From Maribacter sp. (GTDB taxonomy: Bacteria; Bacteroidota; Bacteroidia; Flavobacteriales; Flavobacteriaceae): a stretch of 64,000 nucleotides of DNA. This document shows, in pieces, positions 1-10,009 of this stretch. The stretch lies in assembly GCA_011050675.1 (NCBI GenBank), contig DRFI01000031.1, positions 124,001-188,000 of the forward strand. Reading direction: 5' to 3'. The translations under genes were made by a program, and so were the position numbers. Under the pieces are notes generated by a model. The model did not search any database. It saw only the letters and a program-made list of their open reading frames with translations, and was not told where the DNA came from. The first letter of the stretch is position 1. Each line of letters starts with the position of its first letter.

Positions 1-149
1 ACAATTGTTTAGATTTTTGCCATTTAGTATTCGTTTAGTGTTCTCTTGAATTCTAGCTTCTGATGTCGTTGATTGTTTAACCTGGGTTAATATTAAGTAG
101 GAAACCCTCTCTACATATTTAATGACCGTAAAGTTCAATACTTTTTCAA

Positions 150-992
150 CTATTGATTGTAATGGATGTATTTTTTTGAAATGTTGTCCTCACAAATAAA
201 GGACAGGTCATTATTGTAAATACCTTGGTAATCTGTGTAAACTTGGTCGCAATTACTTTCGTTATAATGTATGATGATCACCAATTTTCCGTCATTTAAA
301 AAACTTTGTGCTCCCGAATAATCCCACCAATTTTTCTCATTTTGATATGATTCGTAGGTGACTCCATCAAAATCTTCTGCATTTTCAACGAAATTTTTAG
401 CCATGCACTTCATTCCTTTTTCATGTACATAATTACAAAGCTCTTGATAGTAGGCAATGCTTTCTTCTTTAGATACTTGTATGTCATATGTTTCTCTCGT
501 GTCATCATATAAAGCCCAGTCCATATTATCAAATTCTACCCAATCAAAACCTAAATCGGCTATTTTATCAATTCGAATTTTCATAATTTCAATTAATCCG
601 GTAGTAGTAGCGTTTACAAAATATTCGCCAGGCCATTCGGCCCATTGTTGTGTTGTTAAAAAAGGTTGAAGTTGGTTGAAGTCTTCTCGCCAATTTTCGC
701 CTGTGCCAATACTTATATAGGCAGCTAATTGATTTCTATTTGTCTTTATTTCGTCGATAGATTCTATGGCGTCATCTTGGAAAGGGTCTAATAAAACATA
801 TGCGTTATTTGCATTAAGAGCAATATATTCTATTTGGTCTGCCTCGTAATTTTCATTGTATGCATGATTATATACGGCTATGGCGTTTTCAGAGCCTTCT
901 GTTTTGGTAGTCTCCTCTAAAGTTATATTGCCATCGTTGTCATTGCAAGAGACGACGATTAATACTATTAAAACTGTAATAAGTTTTCTCAT
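150..992 (-). CDS. GH114-like TIM-barrel lipoprotein (endo-alpha-1,4-polygalactosaminidase family)
   Basis: The 280-residue product starts with a lipoprotein signal ending in VVSC (Cys16) and an acidic CNDNDG stretch, so it is probably membrane-anchored. The body reads as a GH114-type barrel: AYISIGTGENW near residue 90, WPGEYFVNA near 120, and GFDWVEFDNMDW near 150, where the acidic residues at a strand end are the likely catalytic or binding positions. Members of this family (related to DUF297/PelA hydrolase domains) act on alpha-1,4-galactosaminoglycans, but the substrate here cannot be read from sequence. It stands alone, with its 3' end near the left edge. The family call is fairly secure and the activity is inferred. 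Confidence 0.72.
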   Translation of the reverse strand: MRKLITVLIVLIVVSCNDNDGNITLEETTKTEGSENAIAVYNHAYNENYEADQIEYIALNANNAYVLLDPFQDDAIESIDEIKTNRNQLAAYISIGTGENWREDFNQLQPFLTTQQWAEWPGEYFVNATTTGLIEIMKIRIDKIADLGFDWVEFDNMDWALYDDTRETYDIQVSKEESIAYYQELCNYVHEKGMKCMAKNFVENAEDFDGVTYESYQNEKNWWDYSGAQSFLNDGKLVIIIHYNESNCDQVYTDYQGIYNNDLSFICEDNISKKYIHYNQ

Positions 993-1103
993 ATTTTTTC
1001 AATTGCCTTATCAAGCTAGGGATATCTAAATTTAATTAAGATGTGCGTTTATTCGATAAAGGGTAAAACAAAATTTTTCTAAGTTCTTATGATTCATCAA
1101 AAT

Positions 1104-1140
1104 AAAAAAAGGGGTATTGTATGTACTACAATACCCCTTT
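1104..1140 (-). terminator. Rho-independent terminator of serS
   Basis: A perfect 14-bp stem (1108-1121 with 1127-1140) around the loop TGTAC is followed, on the minus strand, by a run of seven T. It lies 42 bases beyond the serS stop and is oriented to end serS transcription. Confidence 0.85.
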
Positions 1141-1181
1141 ATATGTGCTTGAACTTTTAAGCGATGATTAAAAACGTAAGA

Positions 1182-2453
1182 TTAATCAATCATATCAAAA
1201 CCACAATAAGGCACTAATACTTCTGGTATTTTTATGCCTTCTGGAGTTTGATAATTTTCTAGAATTCCTGCTAAAACACGAGGTAATGCTAAAGAGCTGC
1301 CATTTAAAGTATGGGCCAGTTGGTTTTTGCCATTCTCATCTTTAAATCTCAATTTCAATCTATTTGCTTGGTAGGTTTCGAAATTTGAAACAGAGCTAAT
1401 TTCTAACCAACGATCTTGTGCAGTTGAAAATACTTCAAAATCAAAAGTAAGTGAAGCGGTAAACCCTAAATCACCACCACAAAGGCGTAGAATTCGGTAA
1501 GGTAATTTTAACTCTCTAAGAATATTTTTTATATGCTCTACCATGCCATCTAAAGCTTCATACGATTTTGTTGGATGCTCTACGCGTACAATTTCAACTT
1601 TATCGAATTGGTGCAAACGATTTAAGCCACGAACATGTGCGCCATAACTACCAGCTTCTCTTCTAAAGCATGGCGTGTAGCCAGTATATGTAATAGGGAA
1701 ATCAATCTCATTTACTATAACGTCTCTAAAAATATTGGTAACTGGAACTTCTGCCGTAGGTATCAAATAAAGATCATCTGCAGTTACATGGTACATTTGC
1801 CCTTCTTTGTCTGGTAATTGTCCTGTTCCATAACCTGATAGTTCATTTACTAAATGAGGAACCTGAATTTCAGTATAACCTGCTTCGGTGTTTTTATCTA
1901 AAAAGTAGGCTATTAATGCTCGTTGTAAACGAGCACCTTTTCCTTTGTAAACAGGAAACCCTGCACCAGCTATTTTAACACCTAATTCAAAATCAATGAT
2001 GTCGTATTTTTTAGCAAGTTCCCAGTGTGGTTGGGCACCTGCACTTAAAGTAGGTATTTCACCTTCGCTAAAAATTTCTTCGTTATCTTCTTCAGATGAA
2101 CCTTTTACAACAGATGTGTGTGGTGTGTTAGGTAGTTGGTATAAAAGTGTCTGTAATTCGTCTTCTGCTGTATTTAAGTCTTCGCCTAATTGCTTAGATT
2201 CTTCTTTTAACTTAACAGTTTGCTCTTTTAAAGCGTTAGCTTCTTGAGCTTTCCCCGTTTTGTATAATACACCAATTTCTTTGGAAATTTTATTCGATTC
2301 AGCCAAAACGTTATCCAAACTAGTTTGTGCGGCACGTCTGTTTTCATCTAACTGAAGTGCTTGTTCAACTATAGGTTGTGCGTCAATATTTCTTTTTCCA
2401 AGGGCAAGGATAACATCTTCTTTGTTATCTCTAATGGTCTGTATTTGTAACAT
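1182..2453 (-). CDS. serS: Serine--tRNA ligase
   Basis: The 423-residue protein has the normal length of bacterial SerRS and charges tRNA-Ser with serine in the cytoplasm. The first ~110 residues are a charged, Glu/Lys/Gln-rich segment matching the long antiparallel coiled-coil arm that grips the tRNA variable arm. The class II core follows: the TAEVPVTN serine-binding loop, motif 2 in FRREAGSYGAHVRGLNR, and motif 3 in HTLNGSSLALPRVLAGILE near the C-terminus. No damage is visible. It is transcribed alone, with a strong terminator just downstream and the HTTM gene 82 bases upstream on the same strand. Confidence 0.98.
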   Translation of the reverse strand: MLQIQTIRDNKEDVILALGKRNIDAQPIVEQALQLDENRRAAQTSLDNVLAESNKISKEIGVLYKTGKAQEANALKEQTVKLKEESKQLGEDLNTAEDELQTLLYQLPNTPHTSVVKGSSEEDNEEIFSEGEIPTLSAGAQPHWELAKKYDIIDFELGVKIAGAGFPVYKGKGARLQRALIAYFLDKNTEAGYTEIQVPHLVNELSGYGTGQLPDKEGQMYHVTADDLYLIPTAEVPVTNIFRDVIVNEIDFPITYTGYTPCFRREAGSYGAHVRGLNRLHQFDKVEIVRVEHPTKSYEALDGMVEHIKNILRELKLPYRILRLCGGDLGFTASLTFDFEVFSTAQDRWLEISSVSNFETYQANRLKLRFKDENGKNQLAHTLNGSSLALPRVLAGILENYQTPEGIKIPEVLVPYCGFDMID

Positions 2454-2535
2454 TGTGGTGTATTGTATTTGGATGCAAATTTACGTTAATCTTATAATTA
2501 TTATGGGTTCTTTTCAAGACTAAACGGTTATGCAA

Positions 2536-3867
2536 CTATTTTTTAGAATTGGAGTTGTTGGAAGGTAGAATCCATTCATGATGCTTTGTGCGATACCATG
2601 GTTCTGCTGCCAAATCTGTTTTGGCATTTATAAAGAATTCATACGGTTTCCGATTGATGCTGATCATGGAATTTTCCAAATAGACAGAAATATTCATATT
2701 CTTTTGTGCAAATTCTTTCTTTAAATACTTGGCAAACTGCCAAGCAAAATCTGGATAGGCAAAGATTTTACGCTCTTGGGCACGTGTTACATATTCTTTT
2801 GGGTCAATAATAAATTCTTGTTCAGTAGTCTTGTCAATTACTTTAAAAGTACCTTTTCCATGTCTGCTGCGTAACATCATTCGCCAGCTCATTCTATGAC
2901 CTTCTTCGGTCCAAAGTACATCATCTTTAATGGTATAGTGTCTAACAGGTAATATCAACTGTATTACAAAATATGTACTTGCTCCTAGTATTAGCGCATT
3001 TCTATAATTTGGTAAGGATTCATATGATGTGGTAAAGGCAGTCTTTGTTTTGAAGAATATTTTACGAATTGTTTCTGGTTCAAAAAAGAAAACACTGAAA
3101 GCAATTGATAAATATGGAAAAATACCAATTTGAAAAATGATGGAATTGAACAGATGAAAGAATATTGAGATAAAGAAAGCGATTTTACGAGTAGGTTTCC
3201 ATAGTAGCGCGGGTACAATAAGTAAATCAAACAAAATTCCTGCTGTACCAATAATACTATGAACCCAAGGTTCTTGCAATATTTCACCAACCAACCAATA
3301 ACTTTTTTTTGACCTCATTAATACTTCTATGGTACTAAAGTCTAACCAATCTCCATACATTTTAGCAATAGAGGCGTAAACATATACAATGAATAATTGA
3401 AATATTATAAACCATTTTACATATGCATACATTGAGTTGAACTCTAATTTCGGATTCATTTTAACGTCAAAAGACCTATACCTTTCTGCGGGAAAGAAGC
3501 ACATGGTAAATGAAATTAATATGAGTAGATAATAATGGTTATTGTAGGCAGTCTTTTGCATCAAATAAGTTACCGTCCACAAAATTGTAAATGTTATTAT
3601 ACTTACGCGGTATTTGAACCCTAGAGCTATGAAAATACCTAGTAAGCCCATTATGCAGAAATAAAAATACATTCCGTAGCCAGGTAATGGCTGTAGAAAT
3701 TCAAAATCTATAAAAGGGAAAGTATATTTTGGGTCAATTAAATTTCTTTTCACCCAACCTGTGCCAATTGCACCAAAACACTCAAGTGAAACTAGTATGC
3801 CAAAAAAAATACGAAAGATGATTAGTGGGCTATTATCTATACGATGAAACAATAGCCTATTTAACAT
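2536..3867 (-). CDS. HTTM domain membrane protein (vitamin K-dependent gamma-carboxylase-like fold)
   Basis: A 443-residue polytopic protein with several hydrophobic helices in the first ~300 residues (for example IFFGILVSLECFGAIGTGW and FFISIFFHLFNSIIF) and a soluble C-terminal third containing the MSWRMMLRSRHGKGTF segment seen in bacterial HTTM proteins. The HTTM fold is shared with vitamin K-dependent gamma-glutamyl carboxylase, but the reaction of bacterial members is largely uncharacterised, so no substrate is proposed. The gene lies 2 bases downstream of ribF on the same strand and is probably co-transcribed with it. Confidence 0.85.
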   Translation of the reverse strand: MLNRLLFHRIDNSPLIIFRIFFGILVSLECFGAIGTGWVKRNLIDPKYTFPFIDFEFLQPLPGYGMYFYFCIMGLLGIFIALGFKYRVSIITFTILWTVTYLMQKTAYNNHYYLLILISFTMCFFPAERYRSFDVKMNPKLEFNSMYAYVKWFIIFQLFIVYVYASIAKMYGDWLDFSTIEVLMRSKKSYWLVGEILQEPWVHSIIGTAGILFDLLIVPALLWKPTRKIAFFISIFFHLFNSIIFQIGIFPYLSIAFSVFFFEPETIRKIFFKTKTAFTTSYESLPNYRNALILGASTYFVIQLILPVRHYTIKDDVLWTEEGHRMSWRMMLRSRHGKGTFKVIDKTTEQEFIIDPKEYVTRAQERKIFAYPDFAWQFAKYLKKEFAQKNMNISVYLENSMISINRKPYEFFINAKTDLAAEPWYRTKHHEWILPSNNSNSKK

Positions 3868-3869
3868 AA

Positions 3870-4796
3870 TTACCGCTGAATAAATTCTATTGATTTTTCT
3901 TTGTCCTTGGCTAATTGAGCCTTTAAAGCGTCAATAGATTCAAATTTATGTTCATCTCTTAAACGAACCAAAATATTAACTTGAATTTTTTGATCGTATA
4001 AATCTGTATCAAAATCGAAAAAATTGATTTCTATTGATTTTTCAGTGCCATTAACGGTCGGGTTAAAGCCTATGTTCATCATTCCGTAAACAGTTTTATC
4101 AGCGATACTACTGTTTACAACATATGCGCCGTTTTTCGGTATTAATTTGTAATCTTCAGCTATGTTAAGGTTAGCGGTTGGGTAGCCTAATTGTTTGCCA
4201 ATGCCTTTGCCTTTAATAATCGTTCCCGTTAGCATGTACTCATAGCCCAAGTAGCTATTGGCAGTTTCAATATCGCCATCTTCAAGCGCATTTCTAATTT
4301 TTGTTGAACTTACAGATACCTCATCAATCTCTTGAGCAGGAATTTCATCTACCGTAAAGTTATAAGTGCTTCCAAAAGTGATTAAATCTTTGATATTCGC
4401 AGTCCTATTTCGTCCAAATCTGTGGTCGTAACCAATAACAACTCTTTTTATATATAAGGTATTTACGAGAATGTCGCGAACAAATTCTATTGCCGTAAGT
4501 CTAGAAAATTCTTTGGTGAATGGATGAATGATAAGAATGTCAAGACCAAGTTTTTCTAAAATAGTAATCTTTTCGTCTATCGTATTCAGCAATTTAATAT
4601 TGGCATCTTTCTGTAAAACCATTCTAGGGTGCGGAAAAAATGTAAGTACCGAAGATTTTAATGCCGTGTCTTTGGCATGGTTTATGATTTTGTTAAGTAT
4701 TTTCAGGTGGCCAATATGTACACCATCAAAGGTACCTATCGTAATGACCGTAGGATATTCTTCTTTATACTTAGAAATGTTGCGGACTGTAATCAC
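3870..4796 (-). CDS. ribF: Bifunctional riboflavin kinase / FMN adenylyltransferase
   Basis: The 308-residue enzyme converts riboflavin to FMN and FMN to FAD. The N-terminal half is the FAD synthetase nucleotidyltransferase domain, with TIGTFDGVHIGHLKIL near residue 20 (the HxGH-type motif) and GYDHRFGRNR near 120. The C-terminal half is the riboflavin kinase domain, opening with GKGIGKQLGYPTANLN near residue 198, which carries the PTAN signature. The length matches the family. It leads a two-gene minus-strand unit with the HTTM gene and is divergent from the secreted protease gene 53 bases away. Confidence 0.97.
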   Translation of the reverse strand: MITVRNISKYKEEYPTVITIGTFDGVHIGHLKILNKIINHAKDTALKSSVLTFFPHPRMVLQKDANIKLLNTIDEKITILEKLGLDILIIHPFTKEFSRLTAIEFVRDILVNTLYIKRVVIGYDHRFGRNRTANIKDLITFGSTYNFTVDEIPAQEIDEVSVSSTKIRNALEDGDIETANSYLGYEYMLTGTIIKGKGIGKQLGYPTANLNIAEDYKLIPKNGAYVVNSSIADKTVYGMMNIGFNPTVNGTEKSIEINFFDFDTDLYDQKIQVNILVRLRDEHKFESIDALKAQLAKDKEKSIEFIQR

Positions 4797-4849
4797 CTAT
4801 GATAGAAAATAAAAAGACTTATATTTGATTTTGAGTTAAAAGCCTCTTA

Positions 4850-7800
4850 ATGATTGCAAAATTACGCCTAGTTTTCTCAATTACCATAGTATTTCTTTCC
4901 TTTTCCAGTATGGCACAAACTGCTTATTGGAAAAATACGGAATTAAATGCAACTGCTAAGCAATTTTCTAAACAGCGTTTAAGAGTTGATAAAGGAAAGG
5001 CTTTTATTTTAAATCAACGGGAATTTGAAACCGTCCTTGCTGAAAAGCAGGACTCTAAATTAATTTATTTTCCAAATGAAGATGGTAGTTTAATTCCATT
5101 TCTAGTGGAAGATGCTCATCTTTTTTCTAAAGAACTTGCTAAAAAGTATCCATTAATAAAGTCTTATAAGGGTATTGCTTTGCATGACCCAACGAAACAA
5201 ATACGTTTTAGTGTTTCTCCAAAAGGCATTCAAAGTACAATGAGTACTTCTGGTGATAATGGCGCATTATTTATGCAGAAATCAGCAGAGAATACTTATG
5301 TGCTATATCGCAGAACCGAGCAAGACCAGCGAGATATCGATTTTGTTTGTAAGACAATGCCCGAGGTTAAGGAGTACTCTCAAAATTTAACGGCTAAGTT
5401 AGTTGATGACCAAACTCTCAGAAAATTTAGGGTAGCTATTTCCGCTTCAGGAGAATATACTGAATTTCATGGCGGTACAAAGGCAGATGCCCTTGCGGCA
5501 ATTAATGCAACGCTTACTAGAATAAACGCAGTTTTTGAACGTGATTTATCTATAACACTCGAATTGATTGCAAACACTGATTTAGTGATTTATACAAATC
5601 CAGAAACAGATCCATACACAGGTAGTTTAAGTTCTCAAGTGCAAAATACATTGACTAGCGTAATTGGCGAAGCAAATTATGATATTGGGCATTTGTTTAA
5701 TCAGCAGGATAATACTTTAGATGGTAATTCGGGCTTTATTGGAGCAGTTTGTACAGATACTAGAAAGGGTAGTGGATACACCACGTTATCCTCACCTGTT
5801 GGGGATGCTTTTGATATTGATTTAGTTGCTCATGAAATGGGGCATCAATTTGGAGCCAATCATTCATTTTCACATATTTCTGAAGGAACTACAGTGCAAG
5901 TTGAGCCTGCTAGTGGTACAACTATTATGGGGTATGCTGGTATTACCGGTGTTAATAATGTTGCTACTAATAGTGATGATTATTTTCATTATGTAAGTAT
6001 AGTTCAGATTAGAGATTATTTAGAAACAGTTTCTTGTGGTATAACTGAAGTATTTACCAATACACCACCGACCCTAACTCCGTTAGTAGATTACATCATT
6101 CCTAAAGGAACTCCTTTTGTACTTACAGGTGAAGGAAGTGATGCTGATGCTACTGATGTGCTAAGTTATACTTGGGAACAAATTGACAATGGTGTAGTGA
6201 CGCAGGCTACTTTTGGTCCAAATAATCCCGCAGGAGCTAATTTTAGGTCCTTACCACCCAAGCTTTCTCCACAAAGATTTTTTCCTAGTTTAAATAGAAT
6301 ATTGTCAGGTGAGCTAACTCAAACAATTCCATCTGCGGGTGATGCATGGGAAACTGTGTCTAATGTGGGTCGTGATTTGAATTTTTCACTGACAGTCCGT
6401 GACAATGCATTGAACGGAGGGCAATCTGCGTCGGATGAATTAAATGTTACGGTAATAAATGAAGCAGGACCATTCCTCATAAGTTCTCAAAGTACAGAAG
6501 AAACATTTGAGGCTGGATCCGTACAAACCATAACTTGGGATGTTGCAAATACTGAGATTGCACCAATAAGTGCAGAAACGGTAACCATATTTTTATCTAC
6601 TAATCGTGGTGTGACATTTCCAATTACTTTGGCAGAAAATACATTGAATGATGGTAGCCAAACTGTAATTATACCCAATATTACTACCAGTACTGGACGT
6701 ATAATGATAATGGCAGATAATAATATTTTCTTTGCCGTAAATCACGCTAATTTTGCTATTACCCCTTCGGAAATAGTTCTGAATTTTGATCAAATAGTAT
6801 ATGATATTTGTAAACCAAATGACTTAACTGTTCCATTTACATATGAAACTAATTTAGGTTTTGATGAGGAAAGTACATTTAGCGCAATGGATTTGCCAGT
6901 TGGCTTAATGGCAACTTTTACGCCTGATACTGCGGATACTACAGATGCTTTGGTCGAGATTGATTTCGAGGGTATTTCAACTTTAGATGTTGGTGTTTAT
7001 CCTATTAAGATTTTGGCAACAACAGCTACGGTTACAAAAGAAATTACGCTACAGTTAAGAGTGTATGATGATAGTTTTGAAGATGTGGTTTTAACATCTC
7101 CTGTTGATGGTTTTGAAAATGCATCTACAGATGTGTTGCTTGAATGGGAAACTTCGATAGGAAATACTCAATATGATATAGAAATTTCTGATGATGCTGC
7201 TTTTTCGAATATTATAGAATCAAGTACTGTAAATGGTAGTTCGTTCTCACCGACACTTATAGATAATAACGGGTTATATTATTGGCGAGTAAAACCAAAG
7301 AATGATTGTGGAGAGGGTGTGTTTGGTGTAGCTTTTAGTTTTTCTACTGTGCAGTTTAACTGTACAACAAAGAGTGCTACAGGTATGCCAATTGCAATAT
7401 CTAGTAGTGGTACTCCTGTGGTTGTTTCAAAATTGGTGTTTTTTGAAGATTTACAAGTCGCTGATATTAATGTACAACTTGATATTGAACATACTTTTTT
7501 GGCAGATTTAGTAATTAGTTTAACATCGCCTTCAGGCACTACAGTCACTTTGTTATCTAATTCTTGTGGAGATGCGCGTAATATTAATGCAACTTTTGAC
7601 GATGATAGTCCTGCTTTTAATTGTTCTGTTAACCCTGGTATAGGTGGTTCGGTAAAACCTTTAGGAAGTTTAAGTTCTTTTAATGGCGAGTCTTTGCTTG
7701 GAGAATGGATTTTGGAGATAAAAGATAATGCCCCATCCGATGGAGGTAGTTTAAAATCTTTTGCGCTAGAGGTATGTGTTGAAGGAGATTTTAGACCAGA

Positions 7801-8614
7801 CGCTGATAATGATGGAGTATTTGACGATGGAAATGATCTTTGTTTAGATACCCCAGTAGGTCAAGAAGTTGATGCTTCTGGCTGTGCTGTATATCGTTTT
7901 CCTTCAGAGAATTTTATAATTAGCTTGGAGAGTGAAACCTGTAGAGACAATAACGATGGGTCTTTGTCAATTATACCAAAATTGGCTTTGGATTATCAAG
8001 TAGTGGTTTCTGGAAATGGTATTAGTCTAACGCAAAATTTTTCGAATGCCTTTAATTTGGCAAATTTGAGTTCAGGTACATATACCCTTTGTATTATTGG
8101 AACTGATGGGCTCATAGTCTACCAAGAGTATTGCGTTGAAGTTCAAATATCAGAACCTTCCGCTCTTAATGTTACCGCTAAAATCGCTGATGATAACTCT
8201 CAAGTACTACTAGAGATGAATGGGTCATCGTTTTATACCATAGAATTGAACGGGGTAGCTATACAGACAGAAGAGTCTACGATAGAACTAGTATTAGAAA
8301 AAGGATTGAATACCTTAAAAGTTTATACAGATATACCATGTCAAGGTATTTATGAAGAACAAATTGGCTTTTATGAGCAACCGGTATTATTTCCAAATCC
8401 GGTAAAAGATTTTGTGGAGGTCTATCTAGGTGCGCAACAAGAAGAAGTTACGATTAGTGTCTTTAGTTCTGATGGCAGGTATATATCAAGGACAACTATT
8501 TTGCCTTTAGATGGTATTGTAAAGTTAGATTTAAGTTCTCTTGCTACCGGAATTTATTATTTGAAGTATGAGGGTAGAACAATTAAAGGAACTTCTAAAG
8601 TAATTAAAGAATGA
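4850..8614 (+). CDS. Secreted reprolysin-like zinc metalloprotease with P domain and T9SS type A sorting signal
   Basis: The 1254-residue product begins with a Sec signal peptide ending SSMAQ (about residue 23). A propeptide-like region is followed by the zinc site HEMGHQFGANH (residues 328-338) in the HExxHxxGxxH form of metzincins, and a downstream GTTIMGYAG supplies the Met-turn. Further on come fibronectin/Ig-like beta domains, a proprotein-convertase P-type domain (about residues 840-980, ending DNAPSDGGSLKSFALEV), and a C-terminal domain with LFPNPVKDFVEV and LATGIYYLKYEG typical of type A sorting. It is expected to be exported across the outer membrane by type IX secretion and to degrade external protein. 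The stop overlaps the next start by 4 bases, so the two are probably co-translated. Confidence 0.92.
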   Translation: MIAKLRLVFSITIVFLSFSSMAQTAYWKNTELNATAKQFSKQRLRVDKGKAFILNQREFETVLAEKQDSKLIYFPNEDGSLIPFLVEDAHLFSKELAKKYPLIKSYKGIALHDPTKQIRFSVSPKGIQSTMSTSGDNGALFMQKSAENTYVLYRRTEQDQRDIDFVCKTMPEVKEYSQNLTAKLVDDQTLRKFRVAISASGEYTEFHGGTKADALAAINATLTRINAVFERDLSITLELIANTDLVIYTNPETDPYTGSLSSQVQNTLTSVIGEANYDIGHLFNQQDNTLDGNSGFIGAVCTDTRKGSGYTTLSSPVGDAFDIDLVAHEMGHQFGANHSFSHISEGTTVQVEPASGTTIMGYAGITGVNNVATNSDDYFHYVSIVQIRDYLETVSCGITEVFTNTPPTLTPLVDYIIPKGTPFVLTGEGSDADATDVLSYTWEQIDNGVVTQATFGPNNPAGANFRSLPPKLSPQRFFPSLNRILSGELTQTIPSAGDAWETVSNVGRDLNFSLTVRDNALNGGQSASDELNVTVINEAGPFLISSQSTEETFEAGSVQTITWDVANTEIAPISAETVTIFLSTNRGVTFPITLAENTLNDGSQTVIIPNITTSTGRIMIMADNNIFFAVNHANFAITPSEIVLNFDQIVYDICKPNDLTVPFTYETNLGFDEESTFSAMDLPVGLMATFTPDTADTTDALVEIDFEGISTLDVGVYPIKILATTATVTKEITLQLRVYDDSFEDVVLTSPVDGFENASTDVLLEWETSIGNTQYDIEISDDAAFSNIIESSTVNGSSFSPTLIDNNGLYYWRVKPKNDCGEGVFGVAFSFSTVQFNCTTKSATGMPIAISSSGTPVVVSKLVFFEDLQVADINVQLDIEHTFLADLVISLTSPSGTTVTLLSNSCGDARNINATFDDDSPAFNCSVNPGIGGSVKPLGSLSSFNGESLLGEWILEIKDNAPSDGGSLKSFALEVCVEGDFRPDADNDGVFDDGNDLCLDTPVGQEVDASGCAVYRFPSENFIISLESETCRDNNDGSLSIIPKLALDYQVVVSGNGISLTQNFSNAFNLANLSSGTYTLCIIGTDGLIVYQEYCVEVQISEPSALNVTAKIADDNSQVLLEMNGSSFYTIELNGVAIQTEESTIELVLEKGLNTLKVYTDIPCQGIYEEQIGFYEQPVLFPNPVKDFVEVYLGAQQEEVTISVFSSDGRYISRTTILPLDGIVKLDLSSLATGIYYLKYEGRTIKGTSKVIKE

Positions 8615-9297
8615 TGCGCTTATTAGTACTTATTGCTTGCTTGTTTATAACTATTACTGGTTGTAAAAAGAAAAGTACCGCAGAGCCGCCTGAGGTTGTG
8701 TTATTAGTATTTCCAGATCAAAATTCTGAGTGTACTACAGGGGTGAGTTTAGGACAGGAAACAAGTCAGGTAGAGTTTCGTTGGAATTTAGCCGATAATA
8801 CAGAAACTTACGAATTACGTGTTACTAATATCTCTACAGGTACTGTGCAAACAATAGTCTCGGCGTCAAGTTCTGCCAAATTACCCTTGGCAAAAGGGGA
8901 GCAATTTTCTTGGTTTATTCGTTCTAGAAATAGTGATGTAGAACAAACAGTTTCAAGTGAAGAATGGTATTTTTATAATTCAGGATCTAGAATAACATTT
9001 GCTCCATTCCCAGCAACAATTGAAAGTCCTGCATCTTCAGATAATGTATTTAAAGATATCAATAACGAGGTTATATTATCTTGGTCAGCATCTGATCTAG
9101 ATGATGATATTGTAGGTTATGAAGTCTACTTCTCGGTAGAGACACCACCAATAGATTTAGTTCGTGAACTGTCAGCTCCAATAACAAGTATTAAAGTCTC
9201 TGTAACATCAGACACGGTCTATTACTGGAAGGTCGTTGTAATCGATGAAGAGGGTAATAAGTCAGATACGGGTGTTTATACCTTTAAAGTCCTTTAG
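8611..9297 (+). CDS. Lipoprotein with fibronectin-type domains
   Basis: The 228-residue protein has a lipoprotein signal ending ITGC (Cys18) followed by KKK. Two beta-sandwich repeats follow, each with the pattern of fibronectin III modules seen in flavobacterial lipoproteins: EFRWNLADNTETYELRVTN early and ILSWSASDLDDDIVGYEVYF later, with closing VYYWKVVVIDEEGNKS. The start ATGATG overlaps the protease stop by 4 bases, which suggests translational coupling and a role at the cell surface related to that protease. Its specific function is not recognisable. The stop codons of this gene and convergent pth share 4 bases. Confidence 0.8.
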   Translation: MMRLLVLIACLFITITGCKKKSTAEPPEVVLLVFPDQNSECTTGVSLGQETSQVEFRWNLADNTETYELRVTNISTGTVQTIVSASSSAKLPLAKGEQFSWFIRSRNSDVEQTVSSEEWYFYNSGSRITFAPFPATIESPASSDNVFKDINNEVILSWSASDLDDDIVGYEVYFSVETPPIDLVRELSAPITSIKVSVTSDTVYYWKVVVIDEEGNKSDTGVYTFKVL

Positions 9298-9923
9298 GAG
9301 TTGTTAAATTGATTCATGGTTCTAGCTATTCCAGCAAGTACAAATGAATTAATTATTTCTGTAGATTTTTTTAATCGCTCTGCCAATAATTCTTTTTCCT
9401 CATCATTCCATTGACCTAAAACATATTCTACTTGTCTGCCTTGCCCAAAGTCTGCACCTACTCCAAAACGATAACGATTGTAGAGAATAGTTTGTAGAAA
9501 TAACTCCACATCCTTTAATCCGTTATGTCCTCCATTACTACCTTTTGTTTTTATCCTTACAGTACCAAAAGGTAAGTTAATATCATCTGTAATAACTAGC
9601 ACATTACTTTGTGGTATATTCTCTTTGTCCATCCAATACTTTAATGCTTTACCGCTACGGTTCATATATGTAGAAGGTTTTAAGCAAATTATGGTTCTAC
9701 CTTTAATCTTATATGACCCAATATCACCTAGTTTAACAGTTTCAAAAGTGAAGTCATTGGTTTGTGCTACTTCATCTAATATTTTGAAGCCAATGTTGTG
9801 ACGGGTTTCTGCGTATTCATCACCAATATTACCAAGGCCAACAATTAAGAATTTTTTCATGGGATCTTTCTCTTCAGGAATTACGTTTTGTTTCGTAAAT
9901 AGTGATTTTATAAAACCGAACAT
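9294..9923 (-). CDS. pth: Peptidyl-tRNA hydrolase
   Basis: The enzyme frees tRNA from prematurely released peptidyl-tRNA. The catalytic core starts at the second Met (residue 22) with KKFLIVGLGNIGDEYAETRHNIGF, where the Asn and His of the family's active site are visible. CLKPSTYMNRSGKA and TDDINLPFGTVRIKTKGSNGGHNGL follow, with the conserved Asp and GGHNGL loop. A 21-residue N-terminal extension (MFGFIKSLFTKQ...) precedes the usual start. An alternative start at 9860 would give the canonical length of about 188 residues. It lies downstream of rplY on the same strand, a common pairing. Confidence 0.96.
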   Translation of the reverse strand: MFGFIKSLFTKQNVIPEEKDPMKKFLIVGLGNIGDEYAETRHNIGFKILDEVAQTNDFTFETVKLGDIGSYKIKGRTIICLKPSTYMNRSGKALKYWMDKENIPQSNVLVITDDINLPFGTVRIKTKGSNGGHNGLKDVELFLQTILYNRYRFGVGADFGQGRQVEYVLGQWNDEEKELLAERLKKSTEIINSFVLAGIARTMNQFNNS

Positions 9924-9953
9924 TTGTATTGTAATTAAAGTTGTAAAAATACA

Positions 9954-9985
9954 AAAGCATCCTGATACAAGTACCAGGATGCTTT
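9954..9985 (-). terminator. Terminator hairpin between rplY and pth
   Basis: An 11-bp stem, AAAGCATCCTG (9954-9964) with CAGGATGCTTT (9975-9985), encloses a 10-base loop. On the minus strand it sits 24 bases after the rplY stop and is followed by TGTATTTTT. It probably ends or attenuates rplY transcription before pth. Confidence 0.72.
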
Positions 9986-10009
9986 ATTATGAACTTTAAA
10001 CCGTAAGGT

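Noticed and set aside
1..149. An open minus-strand frame at the left edge (VIKYVERVSYL, RIQENTKRILNGKNL) slightly like the end of a YdeI-type protein
   Set aside because: It has no start, overlaps the end of the GH114-like gene and the likeness is too weak to support a feature.
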